A DNA stretch of 64,000 nt from an uncultured Prevotellaceae bacterium (lineage in GTDB: Bacteria; Bacteroidota; Bacteroidia; Bacteroidales; Muribaculaceae). The position numbers were made by a program, and so were the translations under genes. The stretch lies in the NCBI GenBank assembly GCA_900318255.1, contig ONJX01000007.1:39185-103184 (forward strand), given 5' to 3'. The notes under the pieces are model-generated. The model did not search any database. It saw only the letters and a list, made by a program, of their open reading frames with translations, and had not been told where the DNA came from. Shown here piece by piece: positions 50,478 to 59,880 of this stretch. Numbering within the stretch: position 1 is the first letter of the stretch; every line of letters begins with the position of its first letter.

Positions 50478-53093
50478 ATGGCAAAGGAAGCGGGTCAAAC
50501 CCCAATGATGAAACAGTTCTACGAGATGAAGGCAAAGCATCCCGATGCTCTGCTGCTATATCGTGTGGGCGACTTCTATGAGACCTACGGCAACGACGCC
50601 ATCGTGGCCAGCGAAATCCTGGGCATCACCCTCACGCGACGCTCTAACGGCACTGGCGGCAAGAACCTGGAGATGGCGGGGTTTCCGCACCACGCCCTCG
50701 ACACCTACCTGCCCAAGCTGGTGCGAGCCGGCAAGCGCGTGGCCATCTGCGACCAGCTCGAGGACCCAAAGCTCACCAAGAAGCTCGTTAAGCGCGGCAT
50801 CACCGAGCTCGTCACCCCCGGCGTGGTGATGGGCAACACCCTGCTCGACCGCAAGGAGAACAACTTCCTCGCCGCCGTGCACTTTGGCAAGAAAGCTACT
50901 GGCGTGGCGCTGCTCGACATCAGCACCGGCGAGTTTCTCGCTGCCGAGGGGTCGGTTGACTATGTAGATAAGCTGCTCGCCAACTTTGCCCCCAAGGAGG
51001 TGCTCATAGAGCGCAGCAACCGCACCCGCTTCCAGCAGTCGTTCTCGAGCAAGTTCCTCACCTTTGAGATGGAAGACTGGGTGTTCACCGAGGAAGCGGC
51101 TACCGACCGCCTGCTCCGTCACTTCGAGACCAAGAACCTGAAAGGCTTTGGCGTGCAGAACATGCCATGCGCAATCGTCGCCTCGGGCGCCATCCTCCAC
51201 TACCTCGACCTCACGCAGCACACCCAAATCAAGCACATCACCTCGCTCTCGCGCATCGAGGCCGAGCGATATGTGAGGCTCGACAAGTTCACGGTGCGCA
51301 ACCTCGAGCTCATAGCACCCATGGCCGACGACGGCAAGAGCCTGCTCAGCGTCATCGACAACACCATCTCACCCATGGGAGCACGCCTGCTGCACCGCTG
51401 GCTCATGTTCCCGCTCAAGGACGTGAAAGCCATCAACCGCCGCCTCGACGTGGTGGAGCACTTCTTTAAAGACACCGAGGGGCGTGAGCTGCTGAAGGAG
51501 CAGCTTGAGGTGATAGGCGACATTGAGCGACTGGTGTCGAAAGTTGCCGTGGCACGCATCTCGCCACGTGAGCTGGTGCAACTCAAGTGCGCCCTGCAAG
51601 CCATCGCTCCCATCAAGCGCATGTGCGAGCACAGCGACAACGAGGTGCTCTACAGCTTTGGCGAGCAGCTCAACCCTTGCCCACTCATCGCCGACCGCAT
51701 AGAGCGCGAAATCAACCCCGACGCGCCCAGCCAGCTCAACCGTGGCAACGTGATGCGCAATGGCGTGAGCGACGAGCTCGACGAGCTGCGCAACATCTCC
51801 TCGAGCAGCAAGGACTACCTGATGCAGCTGCAGCAGCGTGAGAGCGAGCGCACTGGCATCCCTAGCCTGAAGATTGCCTACAACAACGTGTTTGGATACT
51901 ACATCGAGGTGCGCAACACCCACAAGGACAAGGTGCCACAGGAGTGGATACGCAAGCAGACCCTAGTGAGTGCCGAGCGATACATCACCCCCGAGCTCAA
52001 AGAGCTAGAAGAGAAAATACTCGGTGCCGAGGAGAAGATTCTCACCATCGAGAACCAGCTCTTCAACGAGCTGGTGGCTGCCGTGAGCGACTACATCCCC
52101 GCCATCCAGAACGACTCGGCGCTGATAGCGCAGCTCGACTGCCTGCTCTCCTTCACGCGAGTGGCTCTCGAGAACCACTACAACCGCCCCATCGTGGATG
52201 ACTCACTCGACATCGACATCACCGAGGGACGCCACCCCGTCATCGAGAAGCAACTGCCTGTGGGTGAGGTCTATGTGCCTAACAGTATTCAGCTAAGCAA
52301 CGACGAGCAGCAAGTGATGATTATCACCGGCCCTAACATGGCGGGTAAGAGCGCACTGCTGCGACAGACGGCACTCATCGTGCTCATGGCACAGATTGGC
52401 TCCTTTGTCCCAGCCCAGGCAGCACGAGTGGGCATCGTCGATAAAATTTTCACTCGTGTGGGAGCTAGCGACAACATCTCGCTCGGCGAGTCAACGTTCA
52501 TGGTGGAAATGACCGAGGCATCGTCAATCCTCAACAACCTGAGTGAGCGTAGCCTCATCCTCTTTGATGAGCTGGGACGCGGCACGAGCACCTACGATGG
52601 CATCTCTATAGCCTGGTCCATAGTGGAATACATACACGAGACGCAAGCTCACCCCAAGACACTCTTTGCCACCCATTACCATGAGCTCAACGAGATGGAG
52701 AAGACCTTCAAGCGCGTGAAGAACTACAACGTGAGCGTGCGTGAGCTCAACGGCAAGGTGGTGTTCCTGCGCAAACTAGAGCGCGGCGGCAGCGAGCACA
52801 GCTTCGGCATTCATGTGGCGAAGCTCGCCGGCATGCCCAAGGCCATTGTGCATCGCGCCGACGAGGTGCTCAAGCGCCTGGAGCAGAACAGCAACAACGA
52901 CTCGCTGAGCAAAGACCTCGACGATGTGGCCAACAACCGCAACGGTGTGCAGCTGTCGTTCTTCCAGCTCGACGACCCCGTCTTGAGCCAGGTGCGCGAC
53001 GAAATCCTTAACACCGACATCAACAACCTCACCCCCATGGAGGCACTCAACAAGCTCAACGACATCAAGAGCATCATCACAGGCAAGAAATAA
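50478..53093 (+). CDS. mutS: DNA mismatch repair protein MutS
   Basis: 871 residues, full length. It recognises mismatches and small loops and starts repair with MutL. The mismatch-reading Phe-x-Glu is F33 and E35 in GDFYETYG. The clamp/lever region is in the middle, and the ATPase has Walker A GPNMAGKS, Walker [17 protein letters not shown] and the FATHYHEL His. The C-terminus ends [14 protein letters not shown]. All key residues are present. Its unlinked repeat-rich surroundings make its fidelity of interest for array length changes. Confidence 0.95.
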   Translation: MAKEAGQTPMMKQFYEMKAKHPDALLLYRVGDFYETYGNDAIVASEILGITLTRRSNGTGGKNLEMAGFPHHALDTYLPKLVRAGKRVAICDQLEDPKLTKKLVKRGITELVTPGVVMGNTLLDRKENNFLAAVHFGKKATGVALLDISTGEFLAAEGSVDYVDKLLANFAPKEVLIERSNRTRFQQSFSSKFLTFEMEDWVFTEEAATDRLLRHFETKNLKGFGVQNMPCAIVASGAILHYLDLTQHTQIKHITSLSRIEAERYVRLDKFTVRNLELIAPMADDGKSLLSVIDNTISPMGARLLHRWLMFPLKDVKAINRRLDVVEHFFKDTEGRELLKEQLEVIGDIERLVSKVAVARISPRELVQLKCALQAIAPIKRMCEHSDNEVLYSFGEQLNPCPLIADRIEREINPDAPSQLNRGNVMRNGVSDELDELRNISSSSKDYLMQLQQRESERTGIPSLKIAYNNVFGYYIEVRNTHKDKVPQEWIRKQTLVSAERYITPELKELEEKILGAEEKILTIENQLFNELVAAVSDYIPAIQNDSALIAQLDCLLSFTRVALENHYNRPIVDDSLDIDITEGRHPVIEKQLPVGEVYVPNSIQLSNDEQQVMIITGPNMAGKSALLRQTALIVLMAQIGSFVPAQAARVGIVDKIFTRVGASDNISLGESTFMVEMTEASSILNNLSERSLILFDELGRGTSTYDGISIAWSIVEYIHETQAHPKTLFATHYHELNEMEKTFKRVKNYNVSVRELNGKVVFLRKLERGGSEHSFGIHVAKLAGMPKAIVHRADEVLKRLEQNSNNDSLSKDLDDVANNRNGVQLSFFQLDDPVLSQVRDEILNTDINNLTPMEALNKLNDIKSIITGKK

Positions 53094-53101
53094 CGCTTTA
53101 T

Positions 53102-53256
53102 CAATGCACAATGCATAATGCTTAATGCACAATGCATAATGCATAATGCGTAATGCACAATGCACAATGCGTAATCTAGAATATCTAGAAAATCTAGAAT
53201 GTCTAGGAAATCTAGAATGTCTAGAACGTCTAGAATATCTAGAACGTCTAGGAAAT
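53102..53256. repeat. paired arrays: ten 7-bp (CAATGCA/TAATGCA) then nine 9-bp (CTAGAATGT) units
   Basis: 7-bp units run 53102-53171 and 9-bp units 53176-53256, starting 8 bp after the mutS stop. This is the longest example of the 7-then-9 order. Confidence 0.92.
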
Positions 53257-53310
53257 TTCCACCTTTTATTAAAAAACTGAAAAAACTGACATTTTTTCAG
53301 TTTTTTGCTG

Positions 53311-53318
53311 TATCTTTG
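53311..53318 (+). promoter_or_regulatory. -7 element TATCTTTG
   Basis: TAnnTTTG match 68 nt before the acyltransferase ATG. The leader can pair GTAGC (53318-53322) with GCTAC, enclosing a GGGCGAT-type stem; its function is unclear. Confidence 0.55.
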
Positions 53319-53386
53319 TAGCCGCTAATGGCGACACGGGCTTCAATGCAAGTGCTATCGCCCTGCTACACAAGACATTAATCTCT

Positions 53387-54250
53387 ATGAATAACGACAA
53401 CCAAAACATACAGGAGCAACAGCCCATCAAGCGCACGGTGCTCGACTATGACGACATCTGCAAGGTGGCACCATTCTTTAAAGGCAAGCAGAAGCTTGTC
53501 AACAAGCTGCTGCATTGGCTCAAAGTTGACAAAGCCAACGACTTCCATAGCCGCAATATCGACCATCCTGGACAGCAGTTTGCTCATAACCTGCTCACTG
53601 AGCTCGACGCCAAAATCGAAATCAGCAACGAGGAGGTTCTCGACAACCTGCCACAGGGAGCGTTTATCACCGTTTCTAACCACCCCTTTGGAGCACTTGA
53701 TGGTGTAACGCTCATCGACATCGTGTCGAGCCGCCGCAGCGACTACAAGGTGATGGTCAACATGATTCTTAACAATATCACTGCCCTGAGGCCCAGCTTC
53801 ATCGCTGTCGATGCTCTGGCAAGCGACGACCCCGCCAAGCGCGCAGTATCGGTGAAAGGCATCACCGATGCCATGCGGCACGTCAAGCAAGGGCACCCAC
53901 TGGGCTTCTTCCCTGCCGGAGCAGTGTCGAAGCTCACCTGGGGGCTTCGCATTCAAGACCGCGAGTGGCAGCCCACAGTGCTCCGCCTCATCCAGAAGCT
54001 CAAAGTTCCCGTCATCCCCATCTACTTCCACGGCCACAACAGCTGGAAATTTGTGGCCCTGGGAATGATTGACTGGCGACTGCGCACCCTGCGCCTCCCC
54101 GCCGAGGTGTTCCGCAAGAGCAACCACCACTTCCGAGTGTCGATAGGAGACATCATCACTCCCGAGCAACAAGCACAGTACAAGACCCCCGAAGAGCTGG
54201 GCACATTTTTGAAACAACAAACTTACAACTTGAAGAAATGGCAAAAATAA
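53387..54250 (+). CDS. lysophospholipid acyltransferase family protein (PlsC-like)
   Basis: 287 residues. The acyltransferase motif I appears as SNHPFGALDG (His … Asp), the variant seen in the hemolysin/ornithine-lipid branch rather than the classical NHxxxxD of PlsC. LGFFPAGAVSK is motif III, and VPVIPIYFHGHNS motif IV. No membrane helix is obvious. It probably O-acylates a lysolipid or amino-acid lipid such as the glycine lipids of Bacteroidales, but the partner N-acyltransferase is not beside it. The stop overlaps the next gene by 13 bp. Confidence 0.78.
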   Translation: MNNDNQNIQEQQPIKRTVLDYDDICKVAPFFKGKQKLVNKLLHWLKVDKANDFHSRNIDHPGQQFAHNLLTELDAKIEISNEEVLDNLPQGAFITVSNHPFGALDGVTLIDIVSSRRSDYKVMVNMILNNITALRPSFIAVDALASDDPAKRAVSVKGITDAMRHVKQGHPLGFFPAGAVSKLTWGLRIQDREWQPTVLRLIQKLKVPVIPIYFHGHNSWKFVALGMIDWRLRTLRLPAEVFRKSNHHFRVSIGDIITPEQQAQYKTPEELGTFLKQQTYNLKKWQK

Positions 54251-55548
54251 CCGACAACGAACTGCGCACCACCATGCAGCGCTACGGCATCATTGGCGCA
54301 GCGCCGGCATTGGTCAACGCCGTCAAGCGAGCACTGATCATCGCCCCCATCGACATCTCGGTGCTCATCAACGGCGAGAACGGCACGGGTAAAGAGTTCT
54401 TTCCAAAGATAATACACGACAATAGCCCGCGCAAGCACAAGAAATACATTGCCGTCAACTGCGGAGCCATACCGGCGGGCACCATCTCGAGCGAACTCTT
54501 CGGCCACGAGAAAGGCTCCTTCACCAATGCCGAGAAGGAGCACGCAGGATACTTTGAGGTGGCCAACGGCGGCACCATCTTCCTTGACGAGGTCGCCGAC
54601 CTCACCCTCGACGCCCAAGCCAGGCTGCTGCGCGTGCTTGAGTCGGGAGAATACCTGCGCGTGGGCTCCTCGGAGGTGCGCAAGACCAACGTGCGCGTGG
54701 TTGCCGCCACCAATAAAGACCTGACACACATGATGAAAGCCGGTGAGTTCCGAGAGGATCTGTTCTACCGCATCGCTGCCATACGCATCGAGGTGCCACC
54801 ACTGCGCGAGCGTGGCGAGGACATCAAGATGCTTGCCACCAAGTTCAGCTACGACTATGCCGAGCAGCAACACCGCCCGCCATTGATGTTTGACGAGAGC
54901 GCTTATCGCCAGCTGATGACCTTCAACTGGAGTGGCAACGTGCGTGAGTTGCAGAGCCTGGTGAGGGAGATGTCGTCGTTTGAGAGCGGCATCGTCACCG
55001 GCGACGTGGTGAAGAAATACCTCAGCCAGAAGAACCACAGCGGCAACCTGCCAGTAGTCTATGACAAGGCACAGCACGACTACACCCAAGAGCGAGAGCT
55101 CATCTTTAAGCTCATCATGCAGATGCAGAGCGAGCTCAAGGAGCTTAAGGAAGCCCTTGCCAATGCCAACATCGCCGCCAAGCAGCAAGGCAGCAAGCTG
55201 CACCTGAGCTCCAACATCAACGACCTGCAGCGACAAAGCTCGCATCTCACCTCTCATAACGATGACGACATGGTGTGGCAAAATGTGGCCGAGGATTACG
55301 ACCTCGACGACACGCACCGCAACCAGCAGGCGCGCCACTCCTTCAGCGACATCAAGGCTACTGCCATCGATGTGGAAGAAGATAAAATCAAGACCCTCGA
55401 AGACACCGAGAGAGAAGTGATTATCAACGCCATTGAGCGCAACCACGGGCGACGGCGCCAAACTGCCGAGGAGCTAGGCATCAGCGAGCGAACACTCTAC
55501 CGCAAGATTAAAGAATATGGTCTCGAATACCGCAACAACCGCAAGTAA
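54238..55548 (+). CDS. sigma-54-dependent activator (AAA+ / Fis-type HTH)
   Basis: 436 residues. An AAA+ domain starts almost at the N-terminus (residue ~15), with Walker A GENGTGKE, Walker B GGTIFLDEV and arginine-finger region VRELQSLVREM. The sigma-54-contact loop reads GSFTNA where the consensus is GAFTGA: Phe and Thr are kept, Gly is Asn. No receiver or other sensory domain precedes it. A ~130-residue polar linker leads to a Fis-type helix-turn-helix (RRRQTAEELGISERTLYRKIKEYG). It overlaps the acyltransferase gene and is followed 4 bp later by lptE, so it belongs to an envelope-lipid operon. Confidence 0.88.
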   Translation: MAKITDNELRTTMQRYGIIGAAPALVNAVKRALIIAPIDISVLINGENGTGKEFFPKIIHDNSPRKHKKYIAVNCGAIPAGTISSELFGHEKGSFTNAEKEHAGYFEVANGGTIFLDEVADLTLDAQARLLRVLESGEYLRVGSSEVRKTNVRVVAATNKDLTHMMKAGEFREDLFYRIAAIRIEVPPLRERGEDIKMLATKFSYDYAEQQHRPPLMFDESAYRQLMTFNWSGNVRELQSLVREMSSFESGIVTGDVVKKYLSQKNHSGNLPVVYDKAQHDYTQERELIFKLIMQMQSELKELKEALANANIAAKQQGSKLHLSSNINDLQRQSSHLTSHNDDDMVWQNVAEDYDLDDTHRNQQARHSFSDIKATAIDVEEDKIKTLEDTEREVIINAIERNHGRRRQTAEELGISERTLYRKIKEYGLEYRNNRK

Positions 55549-55552
55549 CACC

Positions 55553-56065
55553 ATGCGAGCCACTAGCAAAATCCTCATCTCACTGCTGGTCATCGTCATT
55601 ACACAGTCATGCATCAGCTACAAGTTTAACGGTGCCGCACTCGACTACAACAAGTACAAGACAGTGTCGTTTGCTAACATACCCATCAGGGCGGCACTCG
55701 TGTATCCGCCTCTGCAACAGCTCTTTCAAAACAAGCTGCAAGACGTGGTGACACAGCAGACGCGCCTCAAACAGATTGACTCACCCAACAGCGACCTGCG
55801 ATTTGAGGGCGAAATCACCAACTATAGCCTCTCGCCACAGGCGGTGGGAGAAAATGCCTATGCCACCCGCACACGACTCACCATCAGCGTGAGAATCAAG
55901 TATATCGACAACATCAACGACGCTCTGAGCAACGAAGTCACCGTCTCGGCCTATCGAGACTTCGACAGCAACCAGCTACTCATCGATGTGCAAGACCAGC
56001 TGTGCGAGGAAATCAGCGCCGAGCTAGTGGATCTCATCTTCAACCAAACGGTAGGAAACTGGTAA
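55553..56065 (+). CDS. lptE: LptE-family LPS-assembly lipoprotein
   Basis: 170 residues. The start at 55553 gives a lipoprotein signal with Cys in ITQSCISYKFNGA. Of the usual size, with the LptE-like strand-helix pattern (YKTVSFANIPIRA, LYPPLQQLFQNKLQDVV, LRFEGEITNYSLSPQA). In the outer membrane LptE plugs LptD and helps insert LPS. The position after an acyltransferase and a sigma-54 activator fits envelope lipid handling. Four bp separate it from the activator gene. Confidence 0.82.
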   Translation: MRATSKILISLLVIVITQSCISYKFNGAALDYNKYKTVSFANIPIRAALVYPPLQQLFQNKLQDVVTQQTRLKQIDSPNSDLRFEGEITNYSLSPQAVGENAYATRTRLTISVRIKYIDNINDALSNEVTVSAYRDFDSNQLLIDVQDQLCEEISAELVDLIFNQTVGNW

Positions 56066-56074
56066 TCTACTCAA

Positions 56075-56144
56075 TAATGCTTAATGCACAATGCTTAATC
56101 TAGAAAATCTAGAATGTCTAGAAAATCTAGAACGTCTAGAAAAT
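56075..56144. repeat. paired arrays: 7-bp (TAATGCT) then 9-bp (CTAGAAAAT)
   Basis: About 3.5 units of 7 bp (56075-56099) run straight into five 9-bp units (56100-56144). It sits inside an otherwise tight gene run, 10 bp after lptE and 10 bp before the next start. Confidence 0.85.
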
Positions 56145-56154
56145 CAACAAGAAT

Positions 56155-56901
56155 TTGGAACTTTTTAACAACATAGAGAACACCCTCAACGAGGGCAAGA
56201 TGCCTGCAAAGCTGTGGGTTGACGAGGCCAGGAGGCGATATCCCTACTTCGCCTTGCCGCTGCTGCTGCAGCTCAAGCACGGCGGCGACGACGAGGCATG
56301 GCAGCAGCTAGCCATCATGAGCCCCGACCGCCAAGACCTTGCCATCGTGATGGGAAAAGCACCTGCCGCCTTCGCTCACTTCTACCCTACTGAGCAACCG
56401 TCGCAACTTGGCGACGACGAAGCCATCGACCGCTTCCTCAACACCTTTGACGGCGGCACCAGCCAAAAGGAGGTTGACGCTCTGAGCAACGCCATCTTCA
56501 ACCCCACCCCCGACTATGCCGACATCCTCGCAGCACAGCAGGGCGACGACACTCCTAGCGCCACTACTCACGAAGATGAGCTCATCGACAGTTTCATCGC
56601 TCACTCGCGAGAGCAGGAGCAGAAGGCCATCGCCACAAAACCACCCACCGAGCATCACATCAAGAAACAAGAGGTGGAGCAAGTAGCCCACGACGCCGTG
56701 GAGGAATCTACCCAAAACGATAGCTCCATGCTCAGCGAGAGCCTCGCTAAAATGTACATCGCTAGGCATAAATATTCTAAGGCTCTTGAAATTATTGAGA
56801 GCATAAATTTGAATTTTCCAGAAAAAAGTATTTACTTTGCAGACCAAATTCGGTTTTTGCGCAAAATAGTGCTTAACCAAAACATCAAAAACAAACTATA
56901 A
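56155..56901 (+). CDS. hypothetical protein, probably TTG start
   Basis: 248 residues from a TTG at 56155 (MELFNNIENTLNEGK); the first ATG is 15 codons later and would lose a helix that seems part of the fold. Soluble. An N-terminal helical domain (AKLWVDEARRRYPYFALPLLLQL) and a C-terminal TPR-like helix pair (LAKMYIARHKYSKALEIIESI) flank an acidic disordered middle with two KEV/HEDELIDSFIAH-type segments. Bacteroidota have similar proteins next to secG, but I know no function. It lies between lptE and secG and is likely cotranscribed with secG, 12 bp away. Confidence 0.65.
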   Translation: MELFNNIENTLNEGKMPAKLWVDEARRRYPYFALPLLLQLKHGGDDEAWQQLAIMSPDRQDLAIVMGKAPAAFAHFYPTEQPSQLGDDEAIDRFLNTFDGGTSQKEVDALSNAIFNPTPDYADILAAQQGDDTPSATTHEDELIDSFIAHSREQEQKAIATKPPTEHHIKKQEVEQVAHDAVEESTQNDSSMLSESLAKMYIARHKYSKALEIIESINLNFPEKSIYFADQIRFLRKIVLNQNIKNKL

Positions 56902-56913
56902 CTATTTGATAAA

Positions 56914-57279
56914 ATGACAATTACTATTTCAATTCTTATCGGTTTAGCATCAATTCTGCTCATTGGTGTTGTTCTCATTCAGAAGTCTAAAGGTGGAGGT
57001 CTTGCCGCTAACGCCAGCAATTATAACCAATTTATGGGTGTTCGCAAGACTACCGACTTTGTAGAGAAAGCCACTTGGGGACTCGCAATCTTCATCTGCG
57101 TGCTCAGCATTGCCAGCTCTTTCATCACCAGCCGCAGTGCAGCAAGCAGCAACGATGAGGGCACCCCCGACATCTCTAACATGAACACCACAGCACCTCA
57201 AAAAGAGAACGCCCCTAACGCGTTCCCCACTGGCGCTCCAGCACAGCAAGGCGCTCCAGCTCAAGGTGGTGGCAAGTAA
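56914..57279 (+). CDS. secG: preprotein translocase subunit SecG
   Basis: 121 residues. Two membrane helices (ISILIGLASILLIGVVLIQ and TWGLAIFICVLSIASSF) with the SecG signature VLIQKSKGGGLAA between them, and a 45-residue Pro/Ala/Gln-rich periplasmic or cytoplasmic tail usual in Bacteroidota. It stimulates the SecYEG channel. A strong terminator follows. Confidence 0.93.
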   Translation: MTITISILIGLASILLIGVVLIQKSKGGGLAANASNYNQFMGVRKTTDFVEKATWGLAIFICVLSIASSFITSRSAASSNDEGTPDISNMNTTAPQKENAPNAFPTGAPAQQGAPAQGGGK

Positions 57280-57303
57280 TCGTTGCTAAAGATTTAAAAC
57301 ACG

Positions 57304-57346
57304 TGTCATCAAGGAGAGACTTCTCTCTCTTGATGACATTTTTTTA
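57304..57346 (+). terminator. intrinsic terminator of secG
   Basis: TGTCATCAAGgagaga / tctctctCTTGATGACA followed by T7. Confidence 0.9.
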
Positions 57347-57477
57347 ATAATTCAAGTTTCTAGAGCTTTAGAATCTTGAAGGTTAGGGGTTAGAGGTTTT
57401 AGTAAGAGTTAAGAGCTAACACTAAACTCTAAACACTAAACTTCAAGCTCATAATTAATTATCAACTTTAATAAACT

Positions 57478-58395
57478 GTGCCACAGCCCAGCATCGACAC
57501 CATCAAGAAGCGATATGACACCTATCTGCGCATCGAGAAAGGACTCTCGCTAAACACCGCTGCTAGCTATTGCCGCGATGTGGAGCACCTGTTGCGCTTT
57601 GCCGGCGACAACGGCAAGAGTGCCAGCGACATCACGCGCCACGACCTGGAGCTCTTCCTGGGCACCCTGCACGACCTGGGCATCTCGCCACGCTCGCAAG
57701 CACGCATCATCTCGGGCATCAAGAGTTTCTACAAGTTCCTCAAGATGGAAGGTGTCATCGACGACAACCCCACCCTGCTGCTGCCTGCGCCACACATTGG
57801 GCGGCACCTGCCCGAGGTGCTCACACTCAGCGAGATCGACAGCATGATAGCGTGCATCGACCTCTCTAAGCCTCAAGGACAGCGCAACCGCGCCATCTTC
57901 GAGGTGCTATATGGCTGCGGTCTCAGAGTGTCGGAGCTGGTGGAGTTGCAGCTCTCGCAAATCTTTGAACAAGAGGAATATATCACCGTCATTGGCAAGG
58001 GCGACAAGCAGCGACTAGTGCCCATCTCGCAAGAGGCCCTAGAGCAGATAAACCTCTATCGGGAGAACACGCGCAACAACCAGGTGGCACAACGCGGCTG
58101 CGAGGACATTCTCTTCCTCAACCGCCGCGGAGGCCGCCTCACGCGAGTGATGATTTTCTACATCGTCAAGGAGCTGTGCCAGCTGGCGGGAATACGCAAG
58201 ACGGTGAGCCCACACACGCTGCGGCACTCCTTCGCCACACACCTGCTAGAGGGAGGCGCCAACCTGCGCGCCATCCAGCAGATGCTGGGCCACGAGAGCA
58301 TCGCCACCACCGAGATCTACGTCCACATCGACCGCACCACACTGCGACAAGAAATCCTGGCACACCACCCACGCAACAAAATGCACAACACTTAA
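57478..58395 (+). CDS. xerD: tyrosine recombinase XerD-type
   Basis: 305 residues, GTG start. An N-terminal SAM-like core-binding domain (YLRIEKGLSLNTAASYCRDV) is followed by the catalytic domain with Arg in CGLRVSEL, Lys in GKGDKQR, His-x-x-Arg in SPHTLRHSF, His in LGHESI and nucleophile Tyr in TEIYVH. It resolves chromosome dimers at dif with a partner. Sequence alone favours XerD over XerC or an integrase, because there is no element boundary around it. The upstream 57347-57477 holds a short caagtttctagagctttag hairpin-like stretch. Confidence 0.88.
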   Translation: MPQPSIDTIKKRYDTYLRIEKGLSLNTAASYCRDVEHLLRFAGDNGKSASDITRHDLELFLGTLHDLGISPRSQARIISGIKSFYKFLKMEGVIDDNPTLLLPAPHIGRHLPEVLTLSEIDSMIACIDLSKPQGQRNRAIFEVLYGCGLRVSELVELQLSQIFEQEEYITVIGKGDKQRLVPISQEALEQINLYRENTRNNQVAQRGCEDILFLNRRGGRLTRVMIFYIVKELCQLAGIRKTVSPHTLRHSFATHLLEGGANLRAIQQMLGHESIATTEIYVHIDRTTLRQEILAHHPRNKMHNT

Positions 58396-58396
58396 T

Positions 58397-58466
58397 CAAT
58401 GCTCAATGCATAATGCACAATCTAGAGCATCTAGAAAATCTAGAAAATCTAGAACGTCTAGAAAAC
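58397..58466. repeat. paired arrays: 7-bp (CAATGCA) then 9-bp (CTAGAAAAT)
   Basis: 3.5 units of 7 bp and then five units of 9 bp fill the xerD - pseudouridine synthase gap, followed by a short taactattagctatt repeat. Confidence 0.85.
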
Positions 58467-58498
58467 TATTAACTATTAGCTATTAACTGTAAAAAACT

Positions 58499-59407
58499 AT
58501 GAACTATAAAAAAACTCCTCGCCGCGGACCGGCCACCGACAATGTGGCCAAGCTCACCATCCAGCAAGACAGCACACTGCTCGCTGCCGCCGCTGCCCTG
58601 CTGCCCGACCACAAACCCACCAAACTCAAGTCGATGCTGCGACACAACCAGCTCGCCATCGACGGTGTGCCCACCACGCAATTTGACCATCCCGTGAGCG
58701 CCGGGCAGCAGCTGTGGGTCAACTTCGACCGCTCGTTCCAGGTCTTCAGCCACCCGCGCGTTAAACTCGTGTATGAAGACAACGACATCATCGTCATCGA
58801 CAAGGGATATGGAGTGCTCTCCACTGCCGCAGGCAAGCCCAGCGACGACACTGTGTATAACATCGTCAAGAAATATGCACGGCGCTTCAGCAACAAGGCA
58901 GCCGTCTATGTGGTACACCGCCTCGACCGCGACACCTCGGGGCTGATGCTGCTCACACGCACCAAGCAGGCACGCGACAAGCTCATCAGCAACTGGAACA
59001 ACATGGTCATCGACCGCAAGTACGTGGCCATCGTTGAGGGCAAAGTGGAGCAAAACGAAGGCACCGTCAAGAGCTTCCTTGCCGAGAACCCCGACACCTA
59101 TGAGATGTACTCCACCACCGACAAGAAACTAGGACGGCTCGCCGTCACACGCTATCGCGTCGTCAAGCAGGGCTCCCGCTTTGCCATGGTGGAACTGGAG
59201 ATAAAAACCGGGCGCAAGAACCAAATCAGGGTGCACATGCACGACCTGGGCAACCCCGTGAGCGGAGACCGCAAGTATGGCGGCCATCCCAGTCCCATCA
59301 ACCGCATTGCCCTCCACGCCACCACCCTCACCATTGTCCACCCCACCACTGGCAAGGCCGTCACCTTCACATCACCGGCACCCGAGAACTTCAACTCCAT
59401 GCTATAA
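58499..59407 (+). CDS. RluA-family pseudouridine synthase
   Basis: 302 residues. The N-terminal S4-like domain (LAAAAALLPDHKPTKLKSMLRHNQLAIDG) is followed by the catalytic domain with the RluA motif HRLDRDTSGLML, where the first Asp of RLDRDT is the nucleophile, and GRKNQIRVHMHDLGNPVSGDRKYG. It isomerises U in rRNA or tRNA; RluC/RluD-like by length, target not assignable. Confidence 0.88.
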   Translation: MNYKKTPRRGPATDNVAKLTIQQDSTLLAAAAALLPDHKPTKLKSMLRHNQLAIDGVPTTQFDHPVSAGQQLWVNFDRSFQVFSHPRVKLVYEDNDIIVIDKGYGVLSTAAGKPSDDTVYNIVKKYARRFSNKAAVYVVHRLDRDTSGLMLLTRTKQARDKLISNWNNMVIDRKYVAIVEGKVEQNEGTVKSFLAENPDTYEMYSTTDKKLGRLAVTRYRVVKQGSRFAMVELEIKTGRKNQIRVHMHDLGNPVSGDRKYGGHPSPINRIALHATTLTIVHPTTGKAVTFTSPAPENFNSML

Positions 59408-59649
59408 TCGGGGATCGAGGTTCGGGGATCGAGGTTCGGGGATCGGAGATCGAGGATCGGGGATCGGGAATCGGAGATCGGGGATCGGGAATCGAGGTTC
59501 GGAGCAATGTAGGGACAAGGCGTGCCTTGTCCGTTAAGGGGCTAGATGTTCCAGGAAATCTAGGAAATCTAGAAAATCTAGGAAATCTAGAAAATCTAGG
59601 AAATCTAGAGAATCTAGGAAATCTAGGAAATCTAGAAAATCTAGAAAAC
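59408..59649. repeat. three repeat blocks: GATCGGGG array, REP palindrome, eleven 9-bp units
   Basis: 59408-59500 consists of about 8-11-bp gatcgggg/gatcgagg units. 59508-59535 is a copy of the GGACAAGGC palindrome. 59551-59649 is an exact eleven-unit 9-bp array (CTAGGAAAT/CTAGAAAAT). The remaining 59650-59880 is very AT-rich (T-tracts) and holds no gene. Confidence 0.9.
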
Positions 59650-59880
59650 TCTGAACTATTTACACTTAAGTATGTTCTCCTAACTATTGCCTCATCAGCT
59701 TGTATGCTCATTTCGTAAAAAAAAATATTATTTTCTTGCAAATTTGTTTGTTTGTTTGAATTTTTTTTTCTTAATTTGCACAATCTTTCTAGCGAAGCGC
59801 ATATTTATGCCCGCTATTTAAGGAACGAATGACGTGACTAATAAATAATAATTAATCTTTAACCAAAAAATCATTTTAAA

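Noticed and set aside
57478..58395. Phage or element integrase instead of XerD.
   Set aside because: No attachment-site repeats or element genes around it; length and neighbours suit a chromosomal Xer protein.
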